Source of the DNA: JBFWYO01 sp050186335
Lineage (GTDB): Bacteria > Pseudomonadota > Alphaproteobacteria > Bin65
NCBI GenBank assembly: GCA_050186335.1
Contig: JBFWYO010000010.1
Location: 1-64,000 of the forward strand
Reading direction: 5' to 3'
Length of the DNA: 64,000 nucleotides
This document shows, piece after piece, positions 23,261 to 32,771 of this stretch; within the stretch, counting starts at the first letter, position 1; each line of letters starts with the position of its first letter. The notes under the pieces were generated by a model, which had not been told where the DNA came from, did no database searches, and was given only the letters and a program-made list of their open reading frames with translations. A program made the translations under genes and the position numbers.

Positions 23261-24995
23261 GGGCGGCAGCTCCGGTCTTGACCCCAAGCGTCTGTTCCCT
23301 CGACAAGCCGGTGACTTCGGCAAGAATTTCGTCGCGCGCGCCGAAACGATGCGCTGATGCACCGCGAATGAGCAATATCTTATCGACGCGGCGCAGCACG
23401 TTGGGGCGATGCGCGACGATCACGCAGGTTGTTCGCTGTTCCTTGAGCCTTGCCAGCGCATTCAGGAGCGCATCCTCGCCCGCCTGGTCGAGGTTGGAGT
23501 TCGGCTCGTCGAGCACGACGAACCGCGGCGAGCCGTACAGCGCCCGCGCCAGCGCAATTCGCTGGCGCTGACCGCCGGAAAGCGTTGCGCCGCCCTCGCC
23601 GATCTCGGTTTCATAGCCTTTCGGCAGTGCGAGAATTAGATCATGCACGCCGGCCAGTCGCGCCGCGGCGACAACGGTTGCGGCATCGACCTCGCCCATG
23701 CGCGCGATGTTTTCCGCCACGGTGCCTCGGAACAGTTCGACATCCTGCGGCAGATAGCCGACATGCTGGCCGATATCCTGCCGATCCCATTGCGCGACAT
23801 CGACGCCGTCGAGTCGGGCGACGCCCGATTGCGGTTTCAGATTGCCGATGAGCAGCCGCGCAAGCGTCGTCTTGCCGGTGGCGGTCGGACCGATGATGCC
23901 CATCGATTCGCCGGGCGCCAGGCGAAACGATACGTTGCGCAGGATGGGATCGCGCATTGTCGGATGGTGGTAGGCGAGGCCTTCGACTTTGAGTTCGCCG
24001 AGCGGAATCGGAAGCGGCATGGAAGGCGCTTTTGTCTGCGCTTCGACCGCCACAGTCTTGAGCCGACGATACGCGCCGCGCGCCGCGATCGCCGAACGCC
24101 ACGAAACGATCGCCTGTTCGACGGGCGCCAGCGCCCGACTCATCAGGATCGAAGCCGCGATCATGGCGCCGGCCGTGATCGTGTTCTGCAGCACCAGCCA
24201 TGCGCCGATACCGAGTGTCCCCATCTGCAGCAGCAGTCGGCAGAATTTCGAGGCGGCGGCGAGCCGCGCACCGATGGCGCTGGCGCGCGCCTGCAGCGCC
24301 AGCATCTCGGCATTGGCGTTGGTCCATCGGCGCGTGATGTTGTCCAGCATGCCCATCGCCATCACGACATCGGCGTTGCGCGCGGCGCCGTCGGCCTGGG
24401 CGAGAGCGGCGATCGAGGCGTTGTTGGCGCCCTGCAGCGGCTTGCGCGTCGCTCTATCGTTCACCAGCGCAAGGCCGAACAACACCACCGCCCCGGCAAC
24501 GGCGAGCATCCCAAGCCACGGGTGCAGCAGAAAAATCACGCCGACATAGATCGGCGTCCACGGCGCGTCCATGATCGCGAAAATCGTCGGGCTGCCCAGG
24601 AATCCGCGAAATGTCGACAGGTCCCGCAGCGGCTGCACCGACGGCGTTTGCCCGGCGCGAAAACCCCGAACCACGCTTTCGGCGAGGATCGGCGCGCCCA
24701 GCCGCCGTTCGAGCCAAAGGCTGAGCCGCGCCATGATATGGCTGCGCGCGCACTCGAGCAGGCTGCCCGCCAGGATCGCCACGGCGGCAATCAGCGATAG
24801 ATAGAGCAGCGTCTCGACGCTGTGGCTGACCAGCACCCGATCGAAGATCTGCCACATATAGAAAGGCAGGGTCAGCAAAAGCAGATTGATGCCGAGGCTG
24901 AACAGCGCCGCCACGACGAATCCCGCGCGGCACGCCGACAGCGCGTCGCGAAGCATGTCGCGCGTTGGCGGACTTCGGGACCCGGATTCGGCCAT
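23253..24995 (-). CDS. PrtD-type ABC exporter of type I secretion
   Basis: The 580-residue half-transporter has six membrane helices (about 20-300) then an ABC ATPase. Walker A is GPTATGKTT (family variant of GPSAAGKSS), Q-loop YLPQDVELF, signature LSGGQRQRIALARAL, Walker B FVVLDEPNSNLD (LDEPNSNLD is typical of PrtD/LapB-like T1SS ATPases) and H-loop VAHRPN. No C39 peptidase domain is present, so the cargo keeps its C-terminal signal. The start at 24995 (ATG) is preferred over GTG at 24998. It lies 61 nt after the giant RTX protein on the same strand, which is its probable cargo. Confidence 0.93.
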   Translation of the reverse strand: MAESGSRSPPTRDMLRDALSACRAGFVVAALFSLGINLLLLTLPFYMWQIFDRVLVSHSVETLLYLSLIAAVAILAGSLLECARSHIMARLSLWLERRLGAPILAESVVRGFRAGQTPSVQPLRDLSTFRGFLGSPTIFAIMDAPWTPIYVGVIFLLHPWLGMLAVAGAVVLFGLALVNDRATRKPLQGANNASIAALAQADGAARNADVVMAMGMLDNITRRWTNANAEMLALQARASAIGARLAAASKFCRLLLQMGTLGIGAWLVLQNTITAGAMIAASILMSRALAPVEQAIVSWRSAIAARGAYRRLKTVAVEAQTKAPSMPLPIPLGELKVEGLAYHHPTMRDPILRNVSFRLAPGESMGIIGPTATGKTTLARLLIGNLKPQSGVARLDGVDVAQWDRQDIGQHVGYLPQDVELFRGTVAENIARMGEVDAATVVAAARLAGVHDLILALPKGYETEIGEGGATLSGGQRQRIALARALYGSPRFVVLDEPNSNLDQAGEDALLNALARLKEQRTTCVIVAHRPNVLRRVDKILLIRGASAHRFGARDEILAEVTGLSREQTLGVKTGAAAHG

Positions 24996-25055
24996 CACCG
25001 CCGCCGATCGACGCTGTTCAGCCGATGCGACGGCCCGGCCGGCATGGCGAACGCA

Positions 25056-28000
25056 CTATCCATCGAGGAAGACGAAATCGGTCGACTGCAGCTGCACTTT
25101 CTGTATGCCGATCAGCGTGACGCTGTCGTCTGCATCGAGATGGATGACCGCGTTGCCGTCGACATCCTCGATCTGCGTCTCGAGGGTGGCGAAATCGGCA
25201 TAGAACGCGCTGACGTCAAGCCGATCCGCGCCCGGCGCATAATCGGTGACGGTATCGTTGCCCGTGCCGTCCTCGAATACGAACAAATCGTCGTCGCCAC
25301 CGCCGATCAAAATATCGTCGCCGGCGCCGCCATTCAGCACGTCGCTGCCGCCGCGTCCGTCCAGGGTGTCGCTGCCGGCGAGGCCTTCGAATCGATTGCT
25401 CGCCGCATTGCCGCTGATACCGTCGGCCTCGTTGGTGCCGACGACCCATTCGATGTTCGCCAGAGTATCGGTCGAACCGAAGCCGTCGGTTGCGGTTCCG
25501 GCGGCAAGATCGACCGTCACCCCGGCGCCGCCGCCCAGGCCCGCATCCAGCGAATAATCCGCCTGATCCTGGGTTCCGACCCCGCCATCCAGCAGATCGT
25601 TGCCGGCGCCGCCCGCCAGCCGATCGTTGCCGCCCAGCCCCAGCAACGTATTGCCGGCGGCATTGCCGACGATGGTGTCGGCCTGGCCGGTGCCGAATAC
25701 GTTTTCGATATTGAACAGCGCATCCGCATCGCCGAAACCGTCGGTGGCGCTGTTGGCCGCGACGACCCCGGGCGCGCCGAAGTCCACATCGCTCGAACCC
25801 AGATTGACGACGACGCCGGCGCCGCCCTGCAGGAAGAAATCCAGCGAGTAATCGACCGTGTCGACGCCGTCGCCGCCGTCCATCGAATCGTTGCCGGCCA
25901 GGCCCTGGAACAGGTTGTTCCCGGAACTGCCGATGAAAGTATCGTCGAACACGCCGCCGCGGATCTGCTCGATGCCGAACAGCCGGTCGGTGCCGCCGTC
26001 GCCGTCCAGCGCGTAGCCGCCCAGAGTCGCATCGCTATAGTCGCCGGGCGCATCGTTGGTATCGGTGAGGTCGACATAGATCGCCCCGCCGGCGACGATG
26101 TAGTCGACCATGTCGTTGCCCAGGCGACCGTCGATGATGTCGTCGCCCTCGGCGCCGCGGAACTGCTCGGTGGTGTCGAGGCGGTCGGAGCCGAGCAGAA
26201 TGTCGTCGTGCTGCGAGCCGCGCGCCGCCTCGATGCTGGTCAGCGCGTCGGTGCCGCCCCAACCGTCGAACGCGGTGCCCGCGCCGATCTGCCCCAGCGC
26301 GCCGAGATCGACCGGCCCGGCGCCGAGGTTGACGATCACGCCGTCGGGCGAATCGTGATACAGCACGTAATCGAACCCGCCCATGCCGTTGATGATATCG
26401 TCGCCGCCGCGGCCCATGAAGCGTTCGCCGGCATTGCTGCCGGTCAGCGTGTCGATCCAATCAGAGCCGATCACGCCTTCGATGTTGCGAATCTGGTCGC
26501 CCTCGGCATCGCCGCCGCTGCCGACGGCGATGACGCCGCCCGGGATCAGCGTGACGGTGACGCCGTCGGGGGAATTCCGATACGAAGCGAAATCGACGCC
26601 CCAGGTCAAGCCGTCCTGCGCGCCGCCGTCGATGAGGTCGGCGCCGGCGCCGCCCTCGATCAGGTCGTCGCCGCCATTGCCTTGCAGATCGTCGGCATCG
26701 GCACCGCCGAACAGGAAATCGCCGCGCGCGCCGCCGGCGATGATATCCGCGCCGTCGGTGCCGACGATGAGCTGCGCCGTCGTCGCGGCGGATTCGTTGG
26801 GATCGCTCGCCACCTGATAGGCAAACAACGGTGCCGAAGCCGGCAGCACGCCGGCCACGTCGAACTGCACCAGCTCGATCGGGTTGCCGTTGAAATGATC
26901 CTGGATCGCCGCCTGCTCGCCATCGACGCCGAAGCGCAACACCAGATCCTCGCCGTCCGCGCTGCGGCCGGCATCGAGGGTCAGCGGATAGGCCGAAACC
27001 AGCAGCGTGTCGGCACCGGCCAGATCGAAGATCGTATCGGCGCCGCTGCCGTTGCCGACGTGATAAGTGTCGCCCCCCTCGCCGCCCTCGAGATGATCGT
27101 CGCCCGCGGCGCCGATCAGCGTGTCGTGGCCGGCGCCGCCGAACATGGCATCGGCCGCGTCGGTGCCGAACAGCACGTTGTCGCCCGGCCCGCCATAAGT
27201 GCCGGATGCGTCGCGGATGATCTCGATCGAATGGGTAAAGAGACCGTCGCGTTGCGTTGGCGTAAAGGTAAAGCCGTCGGCGACGACAGTGTCGACTCCG
27301 GGTCCGCCGTAAATGAACGACGTCACGCTATAATTGTCGACTGTGAAAACGGTGCCGTCCGGATTGATGGACTCGATTCTGAGGGAGCTGCCCTGGAAGG
27401 ATTTTCCTCTAAGATCCAGGGTTGCGTCGCTGGTTTGGAGCCTGACATTTTGCGAGTTGATCACGATTGTCGTGACATCGATCAGGTTCGCGTCGTCCAC
27501 GAGCACAACGCTAAAATCAGAACCGAATATTAGGAGCTGCTCGATGTTCTGCATACCGACCGGCCGCAAGTCGACCGATCCAAAAGGTTGATTCACAAAA
27601 TTGAGCCTGTCCGCACCCTCGCCTCCGTCCAACTCGTCGCCGGCACTCAACACGCCGGGGCGCGTCACATGAAAATTGTCATTACCGGCGCCGCCGTCGA
27701 TCGTCTCTTGGCCGGTCGAGAGGTAGAAATCGTCCCGCGCGTTGCTGCCGACGACCGCGATATTGATGCCGTCACGTAGGAACAAAAGGGAAGCCGACGC
27801 CGTATCGTTGACGAGATTAATCTCCTCGAATCCACTAAATCCACTCAACTGATCGATATGATAAATACCGGGCCCGTCAAGTACCAACACATCCGTCCCG
27901 TCGCCACCGTGAAGACTATCGTTGTTATTCAAGGTGGCCTCGGAACCATTCACCGTAGTGTCATCCGCGTTCGCCGCCAGCGTATCCGCGCTGGTCGTCA

Positions 28001-31000
28001 GCGTGAACACTGGGTCGCCGATCGGCGGCGCCGAGTGGGTGCCTTCGCTGTCTATGATTGTCTCGATTGAGGTGCTGGCGAAGATGGCATCGCGCTGCTC
28101 GGCGGTGAAGCTGAAGCCGTTCGCCACCAGCGTGTCTTCCCCCGGCCCGCCTTGGACGAAGAACCCCGTGTTGGCACTGTTCACCGTGAACACCGTGCCG
28201 GTCGCGTTCGTGCTCTCGACCATGACGTTGGAAAGGGTCTTGCCGGTCAGGTCCAGCGAAGCCTCGGACGTTTGCAGCCGGGTGGTCGAATAGTTGTTGA
28301 TCGACGTAAAATCGGCCAAGCTGGCATCGTCGACCAGCAGAATACCGTTTATATACGAAGACAGATTCTCAATATTTTGCACAGACACGGGACGCAGATC
28401 GACAATCGATCCGTTAGGCAATCCGGAAATCTGCAGCCTATCGTAGGTTCCGGTACCACCGTCCAACACATCGCCTGCCGTCAGTACACCAGCGCGCAAG
28501 ACCCAAAACGAATCATCCCCGGCGCCGCCGTCGATCGTCTCATGGCCGGTCGAGAGGTAGACAGAATCGCTCACCCCGCTGCCAAACACGGAAATGTCGA
28601 CCCCGTCGCGTAATAAAAGTGTTGCATTCGACGTCGTGAAATTGATCAGCCGGATCTCCTCGAACCCGCTAAAGCCACTCAGCTGATCGATTCTAAACGC
28701 GCCAGGTCCGTAGAGCAGCAGCGAATCGAAACCGTCGCCGCCGGACAGCGAGTCGCCATTGTTCAGCGTCAAGGCGGTACCGAACAGCTGCTCCGATTCC
28801 GCCGTGCCCGCAAACGTGTCGTTCGCCATCGTCAGCGCCGCTTCGACGCGGTCGAGCACCTCGATCGTGAAATCCTGTTCGATGTAGGCGCCGTACTGGT
28901 CGGTGGCGCGGATGCGCACGGTGTGGCTGGTATCGGCTTCGTAGTCGAAGCCGGTTTGACCCGCGACCTGGAGCACGTTGCCGGAAATGCCGAACAGGCT
29001 GCCGTCGAGGCCGGGCATGATCGAGTATGTCAGGCTGGCGCCGGTATCGGGATCGGCCGCCGCGAGCGTGCCGATTGCGGCACCCGGCAGGTTTTCCGCG
29101 ATCGCGTTGTTCGACAATTGCAGGTCGGCCGGGCCGTCGTTGGCGCCCTGGATCGCAATCGTGAGAGTAGCGGTATCGGACTTGCCGCCCGGATCGGCGA
29201 CCGTGTAGGCGAAGCTTTCGTCCAGCGTGGCGCCGGCCGCCAGGGCTATGACGCTCGCGTTCTGGTCGTCGAGATCGTAGCTGTAGCTGCCGTCGGCGAA
29301 CATTGTCAGCGTGCCGTGCTGGCCGGCGATCTGCGTGCCGAGCGGATTCTGCGCATCGTCCACCGCGACGCCGTCGACGTGCGTCACGGCGATCGGATCG
29401 CCCTCGGGGTCGCTGTCTTCGGCGGTGTTCGGGCTGCCGAGACCGGAGATTACGTTGCCCTGCACCGGCGCCGGAACATTGGCCTCCGGCTGATCGCCAT
29501 AAGCGAGCGAACCCGCCTGCACCTGGTTCGCATCGTCCGCCGCGGTCGGCCCATCGTTCGCGCCGACGATCGTAATGGTGAGCTCGGCCGTGTCGTCCAA
29601 CCCGGCGCCGCTCGAGACCGTGTAGGTAAAACCGTCGCCGAGCAAGCCGCCCTCGCCGAGCGCGACCACATCCGGATGGGCATCATCCAGGTCATAACTG
29701 TAGGAGCCGTCGGACAGCAGCGTGAGCGTGCCGTATTGACCGACGATGGTTTCGCCGTCGGCATCGGGGACCGCGTCGTTGCCGTTGTCATGCTCGACCA
29801 GTACGACCGCGAGCGTGCCGCCGCCGGGGTTGGCGTCGGCGCCGTCGCCCGTGGAGGGCGGCGTGGTTCCGCCGGCGCCGATCACGTTGCCCGTGGCCGG
29901 CAGCGAGGGCGCCGCGGCCTGGTCGCCCTCGCCCGAACCGTGCGCCACGGTACCGGCCAGAACCATATTCGTGTCATCCGCCGCGATCGGGTCCTCGGCG
30001 ACATCGTCCAGCGCGACCGTCACCAGTGTCGTATCGGTCAGCGCGCCGTCGGTCACTTCGACGGTCAGATCGAAGCTTGGGTTGGATTCGTAATCCAGCG
30101 CGGAAGGATCGGCCACGGTGATCTGGCCGGTGGCGGCGTCGATGGCGAAGGCGCCGCTGTCGTTGCCGGCCACGATGGCGTAGCTCAATTGCGCGCCGGC
30201 ATCCGGATCGGCCGCCAGTACCGTGCCGACGGGCGTGCCCGCGCCGCTGTTCTCGGCGATCTGGAAGCTTTGCCCGGCCGATGCCGTCGGTCCGTCGTTG
30301 CGGCCGACCAGGGCGATCGACAGGTTGGCGATGCTTTCCAGACCGGTGCTGTCCGCCACGGTATACGCGAATGTTTCGACCGGACCGACCTGCCCCTCGG
30401 CCAGGTTGACGATCCTGTCGCCGGCCGGGTTCTGCGGATCGAGCGGCGCCGTTTCGTCGATCCGGTAGCTGTACGAGCCGTCCTCGAAAATCGTCAGCGT
30501 GCCCCACTGGCCCTGGATTTCCGTGCCGACCGGAATGCCGGGCTGTACCACCTGGTAACGCTGGGCGTAGATGCCGTAATTGCTGCCGTCCTGGTTATTC
30601 GACGCCCAGTTGACGACGAAGCCGCCGTCTTCCAATTCGGCAACGGTGGAGAAGCGCTGGCCCGTGCCCGGGAAGCTGTCGACCACAATTTGGCTGCCGA
30701 TCTCGTTGCCGTCGGCGTCGAAACGGCGGGTATAGATGTTGCCGCCGTTCTCATACGCTACGACATAGCCGCCGTCCGCGAGCGCGGCTACGGACGAATA
30801 ATTCTGCAGGCCCGTCCCGACTGCGATTTGAACCTCGCCGCCGACCGGCGCCCCGGACGCGTCATAGCGTTGCACGTAAACGCCCTTGCCGCTGCCATCC
30901 TGGCCGCTGGACTGCCACGCCACGACGAAGCCGCCATCCTCCAGGCCGGCCACGGCGGCATGGTTCTGGTTGCCGACCGTGAAACTGTTGACCTGGAACT

Positions 31001-32621
31001 CGCCGTCGACCGCGTTGCCTGTGGCGTCATAGCGCTGGCCATAGATGCCGTAACCGCCGCCATCTTGTTCGGCAGATTCCCAAACCACAACGAAGCCGCC
31101 GTCGCTCAATCCAGCGGCAGAGCGCACCACCTGATGGTTCGCCGTGTGCGTGTTGACCTGGAATTCGCCGCCGACCGCAGTGCCCGCGGCATCGTAGCGC
31201 TGGCCGAAAACGCCGAAGCCGCTGCCATCCTGATTCACCGAGTTCCAAACAATGACGAAGCCGCCGTCGGCCAGCGCGACGACGGAGCCATAGCTTTGAT
31301 CGCCGGCGGTGGTCGTATTGGCGCGAAATTCGGTGCTGACCGGCGCACCCGTCGCATCATAGCGCTGCGCGTAGACGCCGCCTGCACTGCCATCCTGTCC
31401 GGACGACGTCCAGGCAACCACGAAGCCGCCATCCTCCAGCGCCGCGACACTCGGCGTAAACTGATCGTTCGTCGTGGCAGTATTGACCTTGAACTCGCTG
31501 CCGGCCGCATCGCCGTTCGCATTGTAGCGCTGGGCATAGATGCCGCGGCCACTGCCGTCCTGGCCGGTCGATGCCCACGCGATGACATACCCGCCATCGG
31601 CAAGGCCGGCCATGTTCTTAAGTGTCGGTTCCTTATATTGATTGTCCGTGCTTTGCGTGTTGACCTGAAACTCCCCGCCGACCGGGATCGTATCGGCGAC
31701 GGTGACGGAATCCGCGACCGGCGCGCCGTTGACCGAGACGACGCGCAGCGCGTCGCCGACATCCGGGTCGGTATCGGCCGCATCCGCGAAGGTGGCGCCC
31801 GCCGTGCCGACGAGCGTGTTGAAATCGGTGCCGTCCTTGACCGTGTGGTCGTTGTCCGCCAGCACATTGCCGCTGGCAGTGAACCGGTCCGCCGGCTCGC
31901 CCGCCTGCACGCCCGCGCCGGAGCCGTGGCCGACGGCGCCGGCCTGCGCCCAGTTGCTGTCGTCGGCGACCGCGGGCGCTTCCGCGACATTCGCGACGGT
32001 GACGACAAACGATTGCTCGACGCTCAGGCCGCCGCCATCCGAGGCCGTGACTTCGATCGTCACGATCGACTCGGTCTCGTAATCGAGGCTGTAGCCGGCT
32101 TTGAGTCGCAACTCGCCGCCGACCACCTCGAATCGCTCGTCGCTGACGGCGTAGCTGTGCTGGCCGAAGGCTGCGTCGGGATCGTCGGGATCGGAAACCA
32201 GCACGCTGCCGATCGCGGCACCGTCCGCGTTCTCGGCCACCGTGGCGCCGTCCAACGCGATCGACGTCGGCGCTTCGTTGACGTCGACGACAGATATCAT
32301 GAACGTGCGCGTGACGCTCAGCCCGCCCGCGTCGGTTGCGGTGATGTCGAGACTGATGCTGGGCTCGGACTCGTAGTCCAGAGTGATGCCGCTCTTGAGG
32401 CGCAACACGCCGTCGACGATTTCAAAGCGATCGTCGCTCACGATGTAAGTGAAGGTGTCGCCGGTATTGGGGTCGACGACCGTCAGCGTGCCGATGACGG
32501 CGCCGAGAGCCAACTCGTCGACGCTTGTGCCGTTCAGAAGAATGTCGCTCGGGGCTTCGTTCTGGCCCGGCGGCACCGGCGGCTTGCCTTTGCCTTTGCC
32601 ATTCGAGTTCTCATTGGCCAC
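25056..32621 (-). CDS. Giant secreted RTX/cadherin/VCBS-repeat adhesin
   Basis: This is a 2521-residue acidic protein without N-terminal signal peptide, started by a GTG at 32621 with GAGGGAG upstream. Layout seen: two cadherin-like repeats (about 25-215); about seven repeats built on GGEFQVNT...GQDGSG.GIYAQRYDA (about 310-695); VCBS and cadherin-like domains (about 700-1255); two copies of a 270-residue module (about 1261-1524 and 1525-1811); then RTX nonapeptides of GGxGxDxLxG type in several blocks (about 1815-2450), which bind calcium. The C-terminus (GNDTVTDYAPGADRLDVSAF, then strands to FVFLDG) looks like a T1SS signal region. Exported by the downstream ABC/HlyD pair, probably to the cell surface. 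Confidence 0.92.
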   Translation of the reverse strand: MANENSNGKGKGKPPVPPGQNEAPSDILLNGTSVDELALGAVIGTLTVVDPNTGDTFTYIVSDDRFEIVDGVLRLKSGITLDYESEPSISLDITATDAGGLSVTRTFMISVVDVNEAPTSIALDGATVAENADGAAIGSVLVSDPDDPDAAFGQHSYAVSDERFEVVGGELRLKAGYSLDYETESIVTIEVTASDGGGLSVEQSFVVTVANVAEAPAVADDSNWAQAGAVGHGSGAGVQAGEPADRFTASGNVLADNDHTVKDGTDFNTLVGTAGATFADAADTDPDVGDALRVVSVNGAPVADSVTVADTIPVGGEFQVNTQSTDNQYKEPTLKNMAGLADGGYVIAWASTGQDGSGRGIYAQRYNANGDAAGSEFKVNTATTNDQFTPSVAALEDGGFVVAWTSSGQDGSAGGVYAQRYDATGAPVSTEFRANTTTAGDQSYGSVVALADGGFVIVWNSVNQDGSGFGVFGQRYDAAGTAVGGEFQVNTHTANHQVVRSAAGLSDGGFVVVWESAEQDGGGYGIYGQRYDATGNAVDGEFQVNSFTVGNQNHAAVAGLEDGGFVVAWQSSGQDGSGKGVYVQRYDASGAPVGGEVQIAVGTGLQNYSSVAALADGGYVVAYENGGNIYTRRFDADGNEIGSQIVVDSFPGTGQRFSTVAELEDGGFVVNWASNNQDGSNYGIYAQRYQVVQPGIPVGTEIQGQWGTLTIFEDGSYSYRIDETAPLDPQNPAGDRIVNLAEGQVGPVETFAYTVADSTGLESIANLSIALVGRNDGPTASAGQSFQIAENSGAGTPVGTVLAADPDAGAQLSYAIVAGNDSGAFAIDAATGQITVADPSALDYESNPSFDLTVEVTDGALTDTTLVTVALDDVAEDPIAADDTNMVLAGTVAHGSGEGDQAAAPSLPATGNVIGAGGTTPPSTGDGADANPGGGTLAVVLVEHDNGNDAVPDADGETIVGQYGTLTLLSDGSYSYDLDDAHPDVVALGEGGLLGDGFTYTVSSGAGLDDTAELTITIVGANDGPTAADDANQVQAGSLAYGDQPEANVPAPVQGNVISGLGSPNTAEDSDPEGDPIAVTHVDGVAVDDAQNPLGTQIAGQHGTLTMFADGSYSYDLDDQNASVIALAAGATLDESFAYTVADPGGKSDTATLTIAIQGANDGPADLQLSNNAIAENLPGAAIGTLAAADPDTGASLTYSIMPGLDGSLFGISGNVLQVAGQTGFDYEADTSHTVRIRATDQYGAYIEQDFTIEVLDRVEAALTMANDTFAGTAESEQLFGTALTLNNGDSLSGGDGFDSLLLYGPGAFRIDQLSGFSGFEEIRLINFTTSNATLLLRDGVDISVFGSGVSDSVYLSTGHETIDGGAGDDSFWVLRAGVLTAGDVLDGGTGTYDRLQISGLPNGSIVDLRPVSVQNIENLSSYINGILLVDDASLADFTSINNYSTTRLQTSEASLDLTGKTLSNVMVESTNATGTVFTVNSANTGFFVQGGPGEDTLVANGFSFTAEQRDAIFASTSIETIIDSEGTHSAPPIGDPVFTLTTSADTLAANADDTTVNGSEATLNNNDSLHGGDGTDVLVLDGPGIYHIDQLSGFSGFEEINLVNDTASASLLFLRDGINIAVVGSNARDDFYLSTGQETIDGGAGNDNFHVTRPGVLSAGDELDGGEGADRLNFVNQPFGSVDLRPVGMQNIEQLLIFGSDFSVVLVDDANLIDVTTIVINSQNVRLQTSDATLDLRGKSFQGSSLRIESINPDGTVFTVDNYSVTSFIYGGPGVDTVVADGFTFTPTQRDGLFTHSIEIIRDASGTYGGPGDNVLFGTDAADAMFGGAGHDTLIGAAGDDHLEGGEGGDTYHVGNGSGADTIFDLAGADTLLVSAYPLTLDAGRSADGEDLVLRFGVDGEQAAIQDHFNGNPIELVQFDVAGVLPASAPLFAYQVASDPNESAATTAQLIVGTDGADIIAGGARGDFLFGGADADDLQGNGGDDLIEGGAGADLIDGGAQDGLTWGVDFASYRNSPDGVTVTLIPGGVIAVGSGGDAEGDQIRNIEGVIGSDWIDTLTGSNAGERFMGRGGDDIINGMGGFDYVLYHDSPDGVIVNLGAGPVDLGALGQIGAGTAFDGWGGTDALTSIEAARGSQHDDILLGSDRLDTTEQFRGAEGDDIIDGRLGNDMVDYIVAGGAIYVDLTDTNDAPGDYSDATLGGYALDGDGGTDRLFGIEQIRGGVFDDTFIGSSGNNLFQGLAGNDSMDGGDGVDTVDYSLDFFLQGGAGVVVNLGSSDVDFGAPGVVAANSATDGFGDADALFNIENVFGTGQADTIVGNAAGNTLLGLGGNDRLAGGAGNDLLDGGVGTQDQADYSLDAGLGGGAGVTVDLAAGTATDGFGSTDTLANIEWVVGTNEADGISGNAASNRFEGLAGSDTLDGRGGSDVLNGGAGDDILIGGGDDDLFVFEDGTGNDTVTDYAPGADRLDVSAFYADFATLETQIEDVDGNAVIHLDADDSVTLIGIQKVQLQSTDFVFLDG

Positions 32622-32771
32622 GTCTCATCTCCCTCGGCTGCGAAACGGCTGCAACGCACGTCGCCCGACGTTCCCGCGGGCAAGCACCGACACTGTGGCG
32701 AAACAAGCGAAACCCCGCGCCACCCATTTGGGTGGGGCCGCGGCGCACTCTCGGAAGGCGCGGCGCCGCGT

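Noticed and set aside
25300..27200. CRISPR-like short repeats
   Set aside because: The periodicity comes from RTX nonapeptide codons in an open reading frame, not from repeat-spacer units.
24822..27533. 903-residue plus-strand ORF
   Set aside because: Antisense of the RTX repeats and ABC exporter; repetitive only because the sense strand encodes repeats.
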